A stretch of DNA of 64,000 nt, from assembly GCA_035548175.1 (NCBI GenBank), contig DASZTO010000014.1, positions 1 through 64,000 on the forward strand, given 5' to 3'. Of the stretch, positions 24,444 to 33,867 are shown piece by piece (position 1 is the first letter of the stretch; each line of letters begins with the position of its first letter). The notes beneath the pieces were generated by a model. That model did not search any database and was not told the DNA's origin. It was given only the letters and a program-made list of their open reading frames with translations. Origin of the DNA: CALCHA01 sp035548175 (lineage in GTDB: Bacteria; Planctomycetota; Phycisphaerae; WQYP01). A program made the translations under genes and the position numbers.

Positions 24444-27119
24444 TCAGCGGCGGAATCGGCCCCGGCCACGGCGCGAACGCTTGCCGCGCCCGCCCTGGCG
24501 CTCGCCCTCGCCTCCGCCGGTGCGCCGCCGTTCCTGCCGCGCACGCTGACGCGCCTCCTCCTTCCGATCCTCGCGCTTGGCCGCGTTCTTCTTGCGGAAC
24601 GGACGCACCAGGTCTTCAGGACCCCCCGCGCCGCTCCCCGCGCCCGCCGGAACCGGACCTCCCGGCGTGCGGCTCTGGCGCCGCGGCTCCATCCGACGCA
24701 TCGCCGTGTCCCCGCCGATGCTCGATCCGTGCTCCAGCAGCCGCAGGTCCAGCTGCCGCGCCGGCACGTTCACGTTCACGATCTGCACCTTGGCCCGATC
24801 GCCCAACGCGATCCGCCGCCCCGTCCGCTGACCGCGCAGCACGCCCGTCCGCTCGTCGAATTGCCAGAAATCATCCGGCAAATCCGCCACCCGGATCATG
24901 CCTTCTACCAGAAACCGCGTCGACTGCACAAACACGCCAAAGCCCGTCACGCCCGTCACCACCCCGTCGATGACATCCCCAATGTGCTCCGCCAGCAGTT
25001 GCAGCACCTTCACCGCCCGCAGATCGCGCTCCGCATCCGCGCTGCGACGCTCCGTGAACGAAAGATGCTTGCCCAGAACCACCAATGTTGCATAGTCCGG
25101 CGTCATCCCCAGTTTGTCCGGCATCATGCCCGCGCCCGCACGCTGACCCGGCAAGCCCGACGTCAGATCCGATTCCGGAACTTTCGCCGCTTCCTTCTTC
25201 CGCCGGCCATCCTGCTTCTTGCCCCGCCCTTCATGCTTCCGCGTGAGCACCGCATCGAAACAGCGGTGAATGACCAGGTCCGCATACCGCCGGATCGGGC
25301 TGGTGAAGTGCGCATAATTGTCGCTCGCCAGCGCGTAATGCCCGATCGGCTGCGGCGAATACTCCGCGCTGCTCATCGTCTTGAGAACCGCCAGATGCAC
25401 GGCATACGCCACCGGCGTCCCTCGCACGCTGTCCAGCATCTGCTGCAGCGCCTTGCGATCCAGGATCCGCGGCACCTTCCGCCCCGCCACCATCATGAAC
25501 TGCCGCACCTGCTCCGTGTCCATCACGTCCGGGTCCGGATGAATCCGCCGCAGCACCGGCAGCCCCGCCTTCGTCAGCCAGCGCGACACCGCTTCGTTCG
25601 CCTCCACCATGAACATTTCAATGATCTTGTGCGTGAACGAGTCGTCCTCCGGCTGCGCGTCAATGACGTGCCCTTCCTCGTTGATGACCAGCTCCACCTC
25701 CGGCAAATCCAGCACGATCATCCCCTCCTCCAGCCGCCGGTGCCGGATGATCCGCGCCAGCCGATCCATCCGCAGCAGCAGCTTCCGCACCTCATCGCTC
25801 ACGATCGGCACGTTCGGATTCGGCGGCGCTTCCAGCAACCCCTTCGTATAGGGCTGCCCTTCCCCCTTGGCGTCGTCGATCACGGCCTGCGCCTGCTTGT
25901 ACGTCAGACGCTTCTTGCTATGGATCAGCGTGTTGGCGAACCGCGTCCCCACCACGCGGCCCTGCGCGTCATAGCGAATAAACGCCGACTTGCACAACCG
26001 CGGCTGATTCTCCTGCAGCGAACACACGCCGTTGGAAAGAATCTCCGGCAGCATCGGAATCACGTAACCCGGAAAATAGGTCGAGTTCCCGCGATTGCGC
26101 GCTTCCATGTCCATCGCGCTTTCCACGCCGACGAAATGCGACACATCCGCAATGTGTACCCCCAGCTCCCACGCCGCGCCCGAACTGCCCGCCGCCGCTG
26201 AATCCATCAATTGCTCGATGTCCTCGTCGCTCGCCCCATCCGCCGGCAAATCCTCAAACCGCGCCGCACCCTTCAGGTACCTCAGCGAGATCGCATCATC
26301 AAAGTCCCGCGCATCATCCGGATCGATCGTCACGATCAGCTCGCCGCGCAAGTCCTCGCGATCTCCCCCGAGCGCCGCCTCCGGATCGTAACTCCGCGCC
26401 GCCTGCCGCGCCTGCTCCAGCACCGCTTCCGGAAATTCCGCCGGCAAATCGTACTGCCGGATCACGCTCTGCAGCTCCACCTCCGGCTCCCCCTTGGCCC
26501 CAAGCACTTCCGTGATGACGCCCTGCGCCGGCTCGTCCCCCTGCGGAAACCGCAGCAGTTCCACGACCACCTTGTCATTCTCCGCCGCGTTCTTCGCGCC
26601 CACGTCCCCCACTTCGATCGCACTGCGGAAAATCTTCCCGTCCGGCTGCACGATCCAGCGGCCGTTCTGCTTGGTCAGCGTCCCGACAACCTTGTTCGTC
26701 GCCCGCTTCAACACCTCGATGATGCGGCCAAAAATATTTTTCTTGTCGCGCGTGTCGTACTTGTCGCGCACGATCACCTTGGCGACGACAAAATCCCCGG
26801 TGACCGCATCCAGATTCTCGCCGATCGGGATGAACAGGTCCCCGTGCGAATTGGTCTCTTCTGGAATGACAAAGCCAAACCCGCGCTGCGTCTGCCGGTA
26901 GGTGCCGGTGACCTTGTTGCCCATCGCCGGCAGCGTCAGCAGCCGCCCATCGCCGATGACCACGCGCCCGCCGGCGGCAAGTTCATCCACCGCCCGCTCG
27001 AACGCCGGCCGGTCCCCCGGCGCGATGTTCAACCGGTCCGCCAACTCGACGGAGCGCACCGGCTGCCCGTTCTGGCTGCTGAGTAAATTGATGATTGGTT
27101 CGTGATACAGTTGGGTCAA
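24444..27119 (-). CDS. rnr: ribonuclease R
   Basis: About 891-aa 3'-5' exoribonuclease that degrades structured RNA. Order: winged-helix/cold-shock N-terminus (QRGFGFVIPE), RNB catalytic domain with the Asp cluster IDPDDARDFDDAISL, then S1 domain (GVVTGVTGFGVFVQS) and a basic tail (KRSRRGRGRFRR). A roughly 50-residue hydrophilic insert (KHEGRGKKQDGRRKKEAAK...) interrupts the late RNB region. The TTG at 27119 is the best start: AAGGAG lies 8 nt upstream and no in-frame ATG fits. A TATACT box lies about 65 nt further upstream. Confidence 0.93.
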   Translation of the reverse strand: MTQLYHEPIINLLSSQNGQPVRSVELADRLNIAPGDRPAFERAVDELAAGGRVVIGDGRLLTLPAMGNKVTGTYRQTQRGFGFVIPEETNSHGDLFIPIGENLDAVTGDFVVAKVIVRDKYDTRDKKNIFGRIIEVLKRATNKVVGTLTKQNGRWIVQPDGKIFRSAIEVGDVGAKNAAENDKVVVELLRFPQGDEPAQGVITEVLGAKGEPEVELQSVIRQYDLPAEFPEAVLEQARQAARSYDPEAALGGDREDLRGELIVTIDPDDARDFDDAISLRYLKGAARFEDLPADGASDEDIEQLMDSAAAGSSGAAWELGVHIADVSHFVGVESAMDMEARNRGNSTYFPGYVIPMLPEILSNGVCSLQENQPRLCKSAFIRYDAQGRVVGTRFANTLIHSKKRLTYKQAQAVIDDAKGEGQPYTKGLLEAPPNPNVPIVSDEVRKLLLRMDRLARIIRHRRLEEGMIVLDLPEVELVINEEGHVIDAQPEDDSFTHKIIEMFMVEANEAVSRWLTKAGLPVLRRIHPDPDVMDTEQVRQFMMVAGRKVPRILDRKALQQMLDSVRGTPVAYAVHLAVLKTMSSAEYSPQPIGHYALASDNYAHFTSPIRRYADLVIHRCFDAVLTRKHEGRGKKQDGRRKKEAAKVPESDLTSGLPGQRAGAGMMPDKLGMTPDYATLVVLGKHLSFTERRSADAERDLRAVKVLQLLAEHIGDVIDGVVTGVTGFGVFVQSTRFLVEGMIRVADLPDDFWQFDERTGVLRGQRTGRRIALGDRAKVQIVNVNVPARQLDLRLLEHGSSIGGDTAMRRMEPRRQSRTPGGPVPAGAGSGAGGPEDLVRPFRKKNAAKREDRKEEARQRARQERRRTGGGEGERQGGRGKRSRRGRGRFRR

Positions 27120-27184
27120 AATCCCATCTCCTTGGCCCCTCCCCGAGCGCGGCAAACGCTGCCGGCGCCACTCGAAACGGCCGT

Positions 27185-27190
27185 AGTATA
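27185..27190 (-). promoter_or_regulatory. -10 element TATACT for rnr
   Basis: Minus-strand TATACT at 27190-27185, about 65 nt before the proposed TTG start. The -35 position (ATTCAG or similar) is a weak match. Confidence 0.35.
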
Positions 27191-27327
27191 ACCGAGGTTT
27201 TAATTGTCTGAATGGATAGCCGCTGGAAACCCCAAAACCCCCGACCTTCCGCGTCCGCCGAAAGCGGACTTGTGCATACTGTAGCGAGCATCGACCAAAA
27301 AAGCCAACACCTTTTCCAAAAATCCAA

Positions 27328-28062
27328 TTACAGCAGGTGCTGGCGCCGGCGCACGTCATTCATGTACGCCGTCATCGTGGTGCCCGGGCAGCGGGTTATC
27401 CCCAGCTCCCTGTGAATCCATACCTGCGAGGAACCAACCGCATACTGGGCCTTGCAGATCTTGCCAAAGCTGACCATCCGCTCCTTCTGGGCAGCCGTAG
27501 GTGCCTGAACATCGAAATTCCCCAGCACCACGATCCCCAGGTTATGCTCGTCCTGCCCCTTCACATGCGCCCCCTGATACCGCAGCGATCTCAGTTGAAA
27601 CACACGCCCCATCCGATCGATCGCGAAGTGATACCCGATATCCGCCCACCCGCGCTGCCGCACGTGATACTCGCGCACCAGCTCCAGATGCTGAATCGTC
27701 TCGGCAAATCCATCCGCCAGGAACGGCACGTTCCGCCCATCGTGTACATCGCCTGAATGATGGAACGTGATCCGCGTCACCCCGTTCATCGGCTGAATCT
27801 GCGAGCTCACCACCCCATACCGCGTCCACGCGCTGCGCGGATAAATGCCAAACGAATTCGCCCCGAACGCCGGCACCTGATGAACCGTCGGCGGTGGTGC
27901 CGACGGAGGACCCGCCGGAATCATCGGCGCTGGCACCGGCAACCGCTCGGCATCCGGAAGATCCGCCACCACCGGAGCCCCCTCCTGCACGTTGCACCCC
28001 GCCAGCCCCGCCGCCAGCAACCCGCCCGCCCCCAGCAGAAACTCGCGTCTCGAAAAACTCAT
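27328..28062 (-). CDS. N-acetylmuramoyl-L-alanine amidase-like Tat lipoprotein (copy 1)
   Basis: 244 aa. Signal with both a twin-arginine motif (SRREFLLGAGG) and a lipobox (LAGC), so a folded lipoprotein is expected. Amidase_2/PGRP domain: zinc ligands in TFHHSG, in HRELG and the Cys of RCPG, and the conserved tyrosine in DIGYHFAIDRMG. Zinc ligands are complete, so it should cleave the amide bond between muramic acid and the stem peptide. A paralogue lies 7 bp upstream on the same strand. The role may be wall turnover, unusual for the reduced wall of this phylum. Confidence 0.87.
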   Translation of the reverse strand: MSFSRREFLLGAGGLLAAGLAGCNVQEGAPVVADLPDAERLPVPAPMIPAGPPSAPPPTVHQVPAFGANSFGIYPRSAWTRYGVVSSQIQPMNGVTRITFHHSGDVHDGRNVPFLADGFAETIQHLELVREYHVRQRGWADIGYHFAIDRMGRVFQLRSLRYQGAHVKGQDEHNLGIVVLGNFDVQAPTAAQKERMVSFGKICKAQYAVGSSQVWIHRELGITRCPGTTMTAYMNDVRRRQHLL

Positions 28063-28069
28063 GGCATCC

Positions 28070-28906
28070 TCAGATGAGGCGTTGCTTGCGGACCGCCACC
28101 ATATACGGTTGCATATTGTTACCCGGGCATTCCGTGCTCACGATCTCCTGGTGCGTGTACACCTTCGCGATCGGCAAGCCATACTGCTTCCGCAGCAGCG
28201 ACCCGAACACCTTCACCTTGTCCTTTTGCGCCTGCGTCATCGCCTGCAGGTCAAAATTCCCCAGCACCACCACGCCAACGTTGTGCTCGTTGTTATAACG
28301 CACGTGTTGGCCCTGGTAGCGGAGTGACCGCAGTTGCCACACCCGCCCCGCCCGGTCGATCGCGAAGTGATACCCGATATCCTGAAAATTCCGCGAGCGA
28401 TGGTATTCCCGCACATATTCCAGGTGCTGCGCCGTTTCCCCGAAGTCACTGGTAAGAAAGGGCTTAGGATCGCCGGAATGATGGAACGTAATCAGCCGCA
28501 CCCCGTCCATCGGGTCCACCCGCGAAAGGTCCGGACCGGCCTTCGCCCACATCGACCGCGGCAAAATGCCGTAGTTGCCCGTCGGCTCCTTCGCCACCAC
28601 CGGCGGCGGCAGCGGCCGCGGCGGCGCCGGCGGCGCATTCTCACTGTCCGGCACCGGCAACTTCCGCGGTGCCGTCCGATCGATCGGATTCGGAAGGCTC
28701 GACATCACCTCCCCGTCCCCCGCGCCGGCATTCTCGCAGCCTGTCAACAATGCCCCCGCCGCGGCGAGCCCCAACGCCCCCAGAAAAAAACGCCGCGAGA
28801 ACTCAAACGCATCCGCCCCCGCCGCTGGGGGGGTCGGCTGCGATGAAAGCGATGACACGGGAGCCGGATCGGTTGGCGTAGGATCATGGGGCTGCGAAAT
28901 GGACAT
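28070..28906 (-). CDS. N-acetylmuramoyl-L-alanine amidase-like Tat lipoprotein (copy 2)
   Basis: 278 aa, paralogue of the gene 7 bp downstream. Signal: SRRFFLGALGLAAAGALLTGC, again Tat motif plus lipobox, preceded by a 35-residue low-complexity N-region. The catalytic domain keeps TFHHSG, DIGYHFAIDRAG, HQEI and the metal Cys in ECPG. The two copies agree along the whole domain (LRSLRYQG, VVLGNFD), so they come from tandem duplication. Both have an extra Pro-rich linker before the domain that may span the envelope. Confidence 0.87.
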   Translation of the reverse strand: MSISQPHDPTPTDPAPVSSLSSQPTPPAAGADAFEFSRRFFLGALGLAAAGALLTGCENAGAGDGEVMSSLPNPIDRTAPRKLPVPDSENAPPAPPRPLPPPVVAKEPTGNYGILPRSMWAKAGPDLSRVDPMDGVRLITFHHSGDPKPFLTSDFGETAQHLEYVREYHRSRNFQDIGYHFAIDRAGRVWQLRSLRYQGQHVRYNNEHNVGVVVLGNFDLQAMTQAQKDKVKVFGSLLRKQYGLPIAKVYTHQEIVSTECPGNNMQPYMVAVRKQRLI

Positions 28907-29179
28907 AACGGGCTCACGAATGCGGCGTTAGCAAAAATAAACGGCCGGTGACACGCGCCGGTCTACTCTGGTCAGGGTATCGGCAAGCAGCCGCTGCCCA
29001 CTGGAAGAAAGCTGCCATCTTCTAACGCGTTTTTCCAACCGGCGAAAGAGGATGCCCGCCGTTTATCCCGATTTTTCCAAAAAATATCCCCCCTCAAATC
29101 TCAGCGGTTTCACGCTGGCTTCACTGCCCCCCGCTATCCTGCTCCCACTTTCTCGCGGATTCCTGACAAAGGAGCGCTC

Positions 29180-30268
29180 ATGGGCACGCGGATCGGCTTC
29201 CTCCCGGCATTGGTGATTGCCCTGGCGACGGCGGCCGCCGCGCGCGGGCAGGCCGTCACCCCCACCGAAGGCCCCTACAAGGTCATCAAATCCGAAAAGG
29301 TCGGCGGCGCCGGCGGCTTCGATTACGTCTATGCCGATTCCGCGGGCCGCAAGCTCTACATCCCCCGCAGCAACCGCGTCGAAGTCTATAACATGGACAC
29401 CCTGGCGCATGAGGGCACCATCGCCGACGCCAACAACGTCCACGGCGCCGCCGTCGATACCGCCAGCGGCCACGGCTTCTGCAGCAGCCGCCCAGTCGTC
29501 ATGTGGGACACCTCCACCCTCAAGCCCATCAAAACCATCGACGTCCAGGGCAATCCCGACGGCATCTTCGCCGATCCCTCCTCCGGCTCCATCTATGTCC
29601 TGAGCCACTCCACCCCCAACGTCACGGTCATCGACGCCAAGGACGGCACCGTCAAAGGCACCATCGACATCGGCGGCGCGCCCGAACAAGGCGTCGCCGA
29701 CGGCGCCGGCCACCTCTACATCTGCATCGAAAACGGCGCCGCCATCGCCGTCATCGACGCCAAAGCCATGAAAATGACCGGCAAATATGAACTCGGCGAC
29801 AACGGCGGAGGGCCCGCCGGCCTTTCCATTGACGCCAAGAACCGCATCCTCTTCGCCTATTGCCGCGAACACCAGATCTGCATCGTGCTCAACGCCGACA
29901 CCGGCAAAATCCTCAAAACCCTTCCCACCGGCAGCGGCGTCGACGCCGCCGAATTCAATCCCGCCACCATGGAATCCTTCTCATCCCATGGCGATGGCAT
30001 CCTCACCGTCATCAAGGAAAACAGCCCCACCGATTTCGCCGTCGAGCAACAGGTCCAGACCAAACAAGGCGCCAAGACCTCCACCCTCGACAGCAAGACC
30101 AACGACATCTTCCTCATCACCGCCGATCGCGCAGCGCCGCCGGCGGCCGCGAGCCAGCCCGCTGAGGCCGTCGCTAACGGCGGACGACGCGGCGGTCGCG
30201 GCGGTCGTGGCGGACGCGGTGGCGCCATGGTCCCGGACTCCTTCACCATTCTGGTGGTCGGCAAATAG
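29180..30268 (+). CDS. exported beta-propeller protein (YncE-like) with RGG-type tail
   Basis: 362 aa. Signal peptide MGTRIGFLPALVIALATAAAARG, then about six repeats of the YVTN/NHL propeller type (LYIPRSNRVEVYNMDTL, IYVLSHSTPNVTVIDAKDG, FAYCREHQICIVLNADTG). Near the C-terminus a run of RGG/GRGG repeats precedes a final strand (DSFTILVVGK). The RGG stretch sits in a loop of the last blade, which is odd for an exported protein. AAAGGAG lies just before the ATG. Function unknown; propellers of this type often bind ligands or partner proteins. Confidence 0.8.
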   Translation: MGTRIGFLPALVIALATAAAARGQAVTPTEGPYKVIKSEKVGGAGGFDYVYADSAGRKLYIPRSNRVEVYNMDTLAHEGTIADANNVHGAAVDTASGHGFCSSRPVVMWDTSTLKPIKTIDVQGNPDGIFADPSSGSIYVLSHSTPNVTVIDAKDGTVKGTIDIGGAPEQGVADGAGHLYICIENGAAIAVIDAKAMKMTGKYELGDNGGGPAGLSIDAKNRILFAYCREHQICIVLNADTGKILKTLPTGSGVDAAEFNPATMESFSSHGDGILTVIKENSPTDFAVEQQVQTKQGAKTSTLDSKTNDIFLITADRAAPPAAASQPAEAVANGGRRGGRGGRGGRGGAMVPDSFTILVVGK

Positions 30269-30291
30269 AGCGGCCTGCCATCGGATCGTCG

Positions 30292-30320
30292 CGGGCCTGG
30301 ACTTTTACCGGCCAGGTCCG
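30292..30320. terminator. hairpin between convergent genes
   Basis: CGGGCCTGG (30292-30300) pairs with CCAGGTCCG (30312-30320), nine pairs with one G-U, 11-nt loop. It lies in the 75-bp gap between two convergent genes. No U-run follows on either strand, so its role as a terminator is uncertain. Confidence 0.35.
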
Positions 30321-30343
30321 CGGCTTTCTTGGCGCGCCCCGCT

Positions 30344-31588
30344 CTACGCCCCCCCCTGCAGGCCCGGCAACGGATCTTCCGAACGTAATGTCTCCAGCAA
30401 TCCCGGCGTGACCGCATAGGCGCGCCGCAGCGCGGGCGCAATCACCAGCAGCGCATTCTCATCGATCAGCGTCGCCGTCAGCTTGGCGATCAGTCCGTAC
30501 ACGTCTGCTTTGGCCGCCCCCACCGGCGCCGCCATCATGTCCACCGCCCACCACGCCCTATGCGCCCCCAGCGCGTCCCGCAGCGCCGGATCAGCCAGCG
30601 CCGCATCCACCTCCCGCGTGTAGGCGCCCTCCGGCGACGTGATTCCCAGCCGGATGCCCCGGTGCTGGATATAGGCCGTCCCGCCGCCTTCGGAACTCAC
30701 CGCGCAGAAATCCGCCGCCGCCGACGCCGGAACGATCGGCAGCTCCACGTTCCACGCCCTCTTGACGTGCTCCGCCAGCCCCTTGCTGCCCATCGAGTCC
30801 AGCGCCCGCCGCTCCCGCTGCAGAATCACCAGCGACGCCGGAGCCCCGCTGACCACCTCCCGCGCCGGCCGCGCACGCAGCAACTGCCGCAGTTCCTCAT
30901 CAAACACCACCGCATGCCGCGCCGCCGGCCGCACCACCGCCAGCGTCTGGCCATCCGCCAGCTCCGCCGCCAGCTTCCCCACCCGATCCAGCGCATCATT
31001 CACCGTCACCATGTGCCCCAGCGCCGCCACGTCCACGCTCACCCACGCCCGGTGCTGTCGCCACGCGTCCAGCAATTCCCCGCCCGTCTCCTCGCTCACA
31101 TACCACTCGCGGTCGTTCTTGTACGGTTCCGCAAGGCTCACCACCGTGAACACCGTCCCCTCCACCGACAGCGTCGCCAGTTGCTCCGTCTGCCCGAATA
31201 CCCAGTGCGCATCGTCATTCTCATCTTCCGAGAGTTCCTCCACCCCCCAGGCCCGCCGCACCGCCTCGCCCACCAGCTCGCGCGACAGCGGGCGCGCCGT
31301 CCGCGATAACAGCACCAGCGACGTCGGCGGCATGCGCACCGCGCCGCCCGCGCGCATCGCTTCCGCATGCGCCTCCGCTAGGCCCAGCTCCCGCCGCCCC
31401 CGCGCCTGCAACCGCCGCTTCACCGCATAAAACGCCCACACAAACACCAGCGTAAAAGCCAGAATCGCCAGAAATGTCAGCAGATTCTCCACCGCCGGAG
31501 GCGTCGCCGGCGCTCCGTGGTGCAACGCCGCCGGATGCGAGCCGGCAGGAACAGACGCGGGCACAGAACTCGGTCCAACAACAGGCAT
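30344..31588 (-). CDS. membrane-anchored protein with a duplicated domain, unknown
   Basis: 414 aa. One membrane segment near residues 37-55 (LLTFLAILAFTLVFVWAFYAV) after a Pro/Ala-rich N-region; the rest is cytoplasmic or periplasmic and looks like two copies of a 170-residue domain (TSLVLLSRTARPLSRELVGEAV versus ASLVILQRERRALDSMG; HRAWVSVDVAA versus HRAWWAVDMMA). The repeated HRAW[VW]xVD phrase resembles a DUF4261-type fold, but this is not certain. The ATG at 31588 leaves a 40-bp gap after the GH74 gene, so it is probably the last gene of that operon. Confidence 0.68.
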   Translation of the reverse strand: MPVVGPSSVPASVPAGSHPAALHHGAPATPPAVENLLTFLAILAFTLVFVWAFYAVKRRLQARGRRELGLAEAHAEAMRAGGAVRMPPTSLVLLSRTARPLSRELVGEAVRRAWGVEELSEDENDDAHWVFGQTEQLATLSVEGTVFTVVSLAEPYKNDREWYVSEETGGELLDAWRQHRAWVSVDVAALGHMVTVNDALDRVGKLAAELADGQTLAVVRPAARHAVVFDEELRQLLRARPAREVVSGAPASLVILQRERRALDSMGSKGLAEHVKRAWNVELPIVPASAAADFCAVSSEGGGTAYIQHRGIRLGITSPEGAYTREVDAALADPALRDALGAHRAWWAVDMMAAPVGAAKADVYGLIAKLTATLIDENALLVIAPALRRAYAVTPGLLETLRSEDPLPGLQGGA

Positions 31589-31628
31589 GGAGGGATTATG
31601 CGGCAAGCCGTGCAACCGAGAAAGGTCG

Positions 31629-33866
31629 TCATGGCACCTGCGCGGCCGAACCGCCACCCGCAACATCCCCAACCATCACCCCTCGCCCCGGCGTCCCGAT
31701 GTACACGCGCCCGAACGTCCGCGGATCGCCCGCCAGATACGCCGAGTTGGAAAACTGATGTTGCGCGTCCGTGATCTCCATCCAGGTCCCGCCGCCGTCA
31801 TCCGATCGGAAAATCCCGTCACGGCCACCCACCGTCCCCGCCACAAACACCGTCAGCGGACCGCCCTGCCGCGCCGCCTTGCCCAGCGTCACCGCCGCCG
31901 CCGACTGCACGCCCGCGATCCTCCGCACGCTCTTCCCTCCATCCGCCGACACGCTCAGCCCCTCGCGCCCGGCCATCCACAACTCCCCCGCCCTCATCGG
32001 ATTCGCCTTCATCGCCGCGCCGCGCAGTCCCGCCGCTCCCGCCGCCACGAAAGTCCTTCCCCCATCGTGACTCGCCAGGAGTTCCCCCGATCCATCCAAT
32101 ACATAAAACGCCGCCGCATCCACCTTATCCGCCGCCACCACCAGTCGATTCCTGCCCGTAGCCCGTGGCACGCCCGCACACGCCGTCCACGTCGCCCCCT
32201 CATCCGCCGACCATGACAGCTCCGCCCCGCGCGGCGCCCACAAAAACGTCTTCCCATCCGCCGATACCGCCACCGCTCCGCCTCCCCCGGAATTCGCCGG
32301 CTCCGTCGGAAACAACCGCCAGTGTCCGCCGCTGTCACGGGAAAAAGCTCCATGCCCCGTCCCGTTCGCGCCGTTGCGAATCGTCCCCACCCGCACCAGC
32401 GTTGCCGGCGCGGACCCCGCGTAATCCAGCCCCTCCGTGTTCGTGAACGCCGGCGCCATCCGCCCCTCCGCCGGCGAAACATCCAAATCCCGATGCGCAA
32501 ATCCCCCAATGTCTCCCACGGCGCTGACCACCAGCGGTCCCACCGGCGGACTCATCAAATCCAGAACCACCGTCTCCTCCAACCCCACCGCGCCCACCTT
32601 CCAGTGCGTTGGTACCCCGTGATCCGCCGCCGTCAAATCGTGCGTCTCCCAGATCGTCGCCCCCGTCGTGTACAGCGCGTGATCCGCATCGAACGGGTCG
32701 ATCTCCACATCGCCGAACCAATGTCCCGCGTCCGCCACCGGATGCCCCAATTTAATCCACGGCGATGCCGACGAATCCCGCACCCCCGCCTTCGCGATCG
32801 CCTCCCAGTGCGCCCCGCCATCCGTCGACCGATAAATATCATCCCCCTGCGACCATCGATCCATCGTCGCCACCATCACCGTCCGCGGATGCTGCGCATC
32901 GACCGTCACCGCGCTGTAACCAAACGTCACGCGTCCCCCCGACCCCTCCGGCCGTGCGGGCGTGATGTCGCTCCACGCGCCGCTCGCCGCATCAAACCTC
33001 CACACCGCCCCGTCGCTCATCCCATTGGGCCCCGGCACGTCCGCGTACGTCACATACAATTCCCCATCCGCGGCCAACGCCGCCCGCGTCGGCAAAAGTT
33101 TCCCCGTCGGCTGCCCCGCAATCCTGGCCCATGAACCCCCCGCATCCGTCGTGCGATACACGCCCCCCGCCCCGTCCCCGGGCCCCGCCGAAACCCCCAC
33201 ATAAATCACCGGCGTCGCCTGCCCCGCCTCCGCCGAAGCCCGGTCGAAAATCACAAAAATCACCCCCACCCCGTTCGTCCGCCCCTGCACCGGAAACGCG
33301 CCCGATTTCTCCCAATGCTCCCCAAAATCCCCGGACCGCCACAACCCGTCATTGCGCGATCCAAAATACACAATGCTGTCCTTCCCCCCATCCACCGCCA
33401 GCCGCTCCCCCGAAAAACGCCCATCCTCGTTCCCCCCCATCTTCACCGGCATCGCCGTCTGCGCAAACGTCCGCCCACCATCTTTCGACCGCAAGATCAC
33501 CCCATTGGTGCTGCCCCGCGTGTACGTTCCCGCCGCCAGATACACCCGCTCCGGCGCCGCCGGATCCACCGCCATGCTCTCAATCCCCCACAAATTCCAG
33601 TCCTTCCGCCCCACCCAATCGAGCATCGGCGCCCATCGCCCACCCGCCGCATCCGCCTCCCACCGATAAGCGCTCCCAATGTCCGTCCGCGCATACCGAT
33701 GTCCCGCCCGCGCCGGATCGAAAACAATTCCCGTCACAAACCCGCCCCCGACGATCGCCACATTGCGAAATCTGTACGGCATAGCCCCCGGCGCCGCGCT
33801 TTGCCCCAATGCCGTCCACCCGATCAGCACGCACAATCCAACGGCGATGGCCCGCTTCTTCCGCAT
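31629..33866 (-). CDS. GH74 family xyloglucanase-like enzyme
   Basis: 745-aa exported glycoside hydrolase with two seven-bladed propellers. Signal peptide at residues 1-22. GH74 hallmarks: GGGFVTGIVFDP, RTDIGSAYRWE (Asp62, catalytic base candidate), AVDPAAPERVYLAAGTYT, and GDIGGFAHRDL near residue 450 (second catalytic Asp). BNR-type motifs (SxDGGxTW) recur. It should cleave beta-1,4-glucan backbones of xyloglucan. No carbohydrate-binding module or dockerin is visible. It follows the glycosyltransferase gene with a 1-bp gap, an unexpected operon partner. Confidence 0.88.
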   Translation of the reverse strand: MRKKRAIAVGLCVLIGWTALGQSAAPGAMPYRFRNVAIVGGGFVTGIVFDPARAGHRYARTDIGSAYRWEADAAGGRWAPMLDWVGRKDWNLWGIESMAVDPAAPERVYLAAGTYTRGSTNGVILRSKDGGRTFAQTAMPVKMGGNEDGRFSGERLAVDGGKDSIVYFGSRNDGLWRSGDFGEHWEKSGAFPVQGRTNGVGVIFVIFDRASAEAGQATPVIYVGVSAGPGDGAGGVYRTTDAGGSWARIAGQPTGKLLPTRAALAADGELYVTYADVPGPNGMSDGAVWRFDAASGAWSDITPARPEGSGGRVTFGYSAVTVDAQHPRTVMVATMDRWSQGDDIYRSTDGGAHWEAIAKAGVRDSSASPWIKLGHPVADAGHWFGDVEIDPFDADHALYTTGATIWETHDLTAADHGVPTHWKVGAVGLEETVVLDLMSPPVGPLVVSAVGDIGGFAHRDLDVSPAEGRMAPAFTNTEGLDYAGSAPATLVRVGTIRNGANGTGHGAFSRDSGGHWRLFPTEPANSGGGGAVAVSADGKTFLWAPRGAELSWSADEGATWTACAGVPRATGRNRLVVAADKVDAAAFYVLDGSGELLASHDGGRTFVAAGAAGLRGAAMKANPMRAGELWMAGREGLSVSADGGKSVRRIAGVQSAAAVTLGKAARQGGPLTVFVAGTVGGRDGIFRSDDGGGTWMEITDAQHQFSNSAYLAGDPRTFGRVYIGTPGRGVMVGDVAGGGSAAQVP

Positions 33867-33867
33867 G

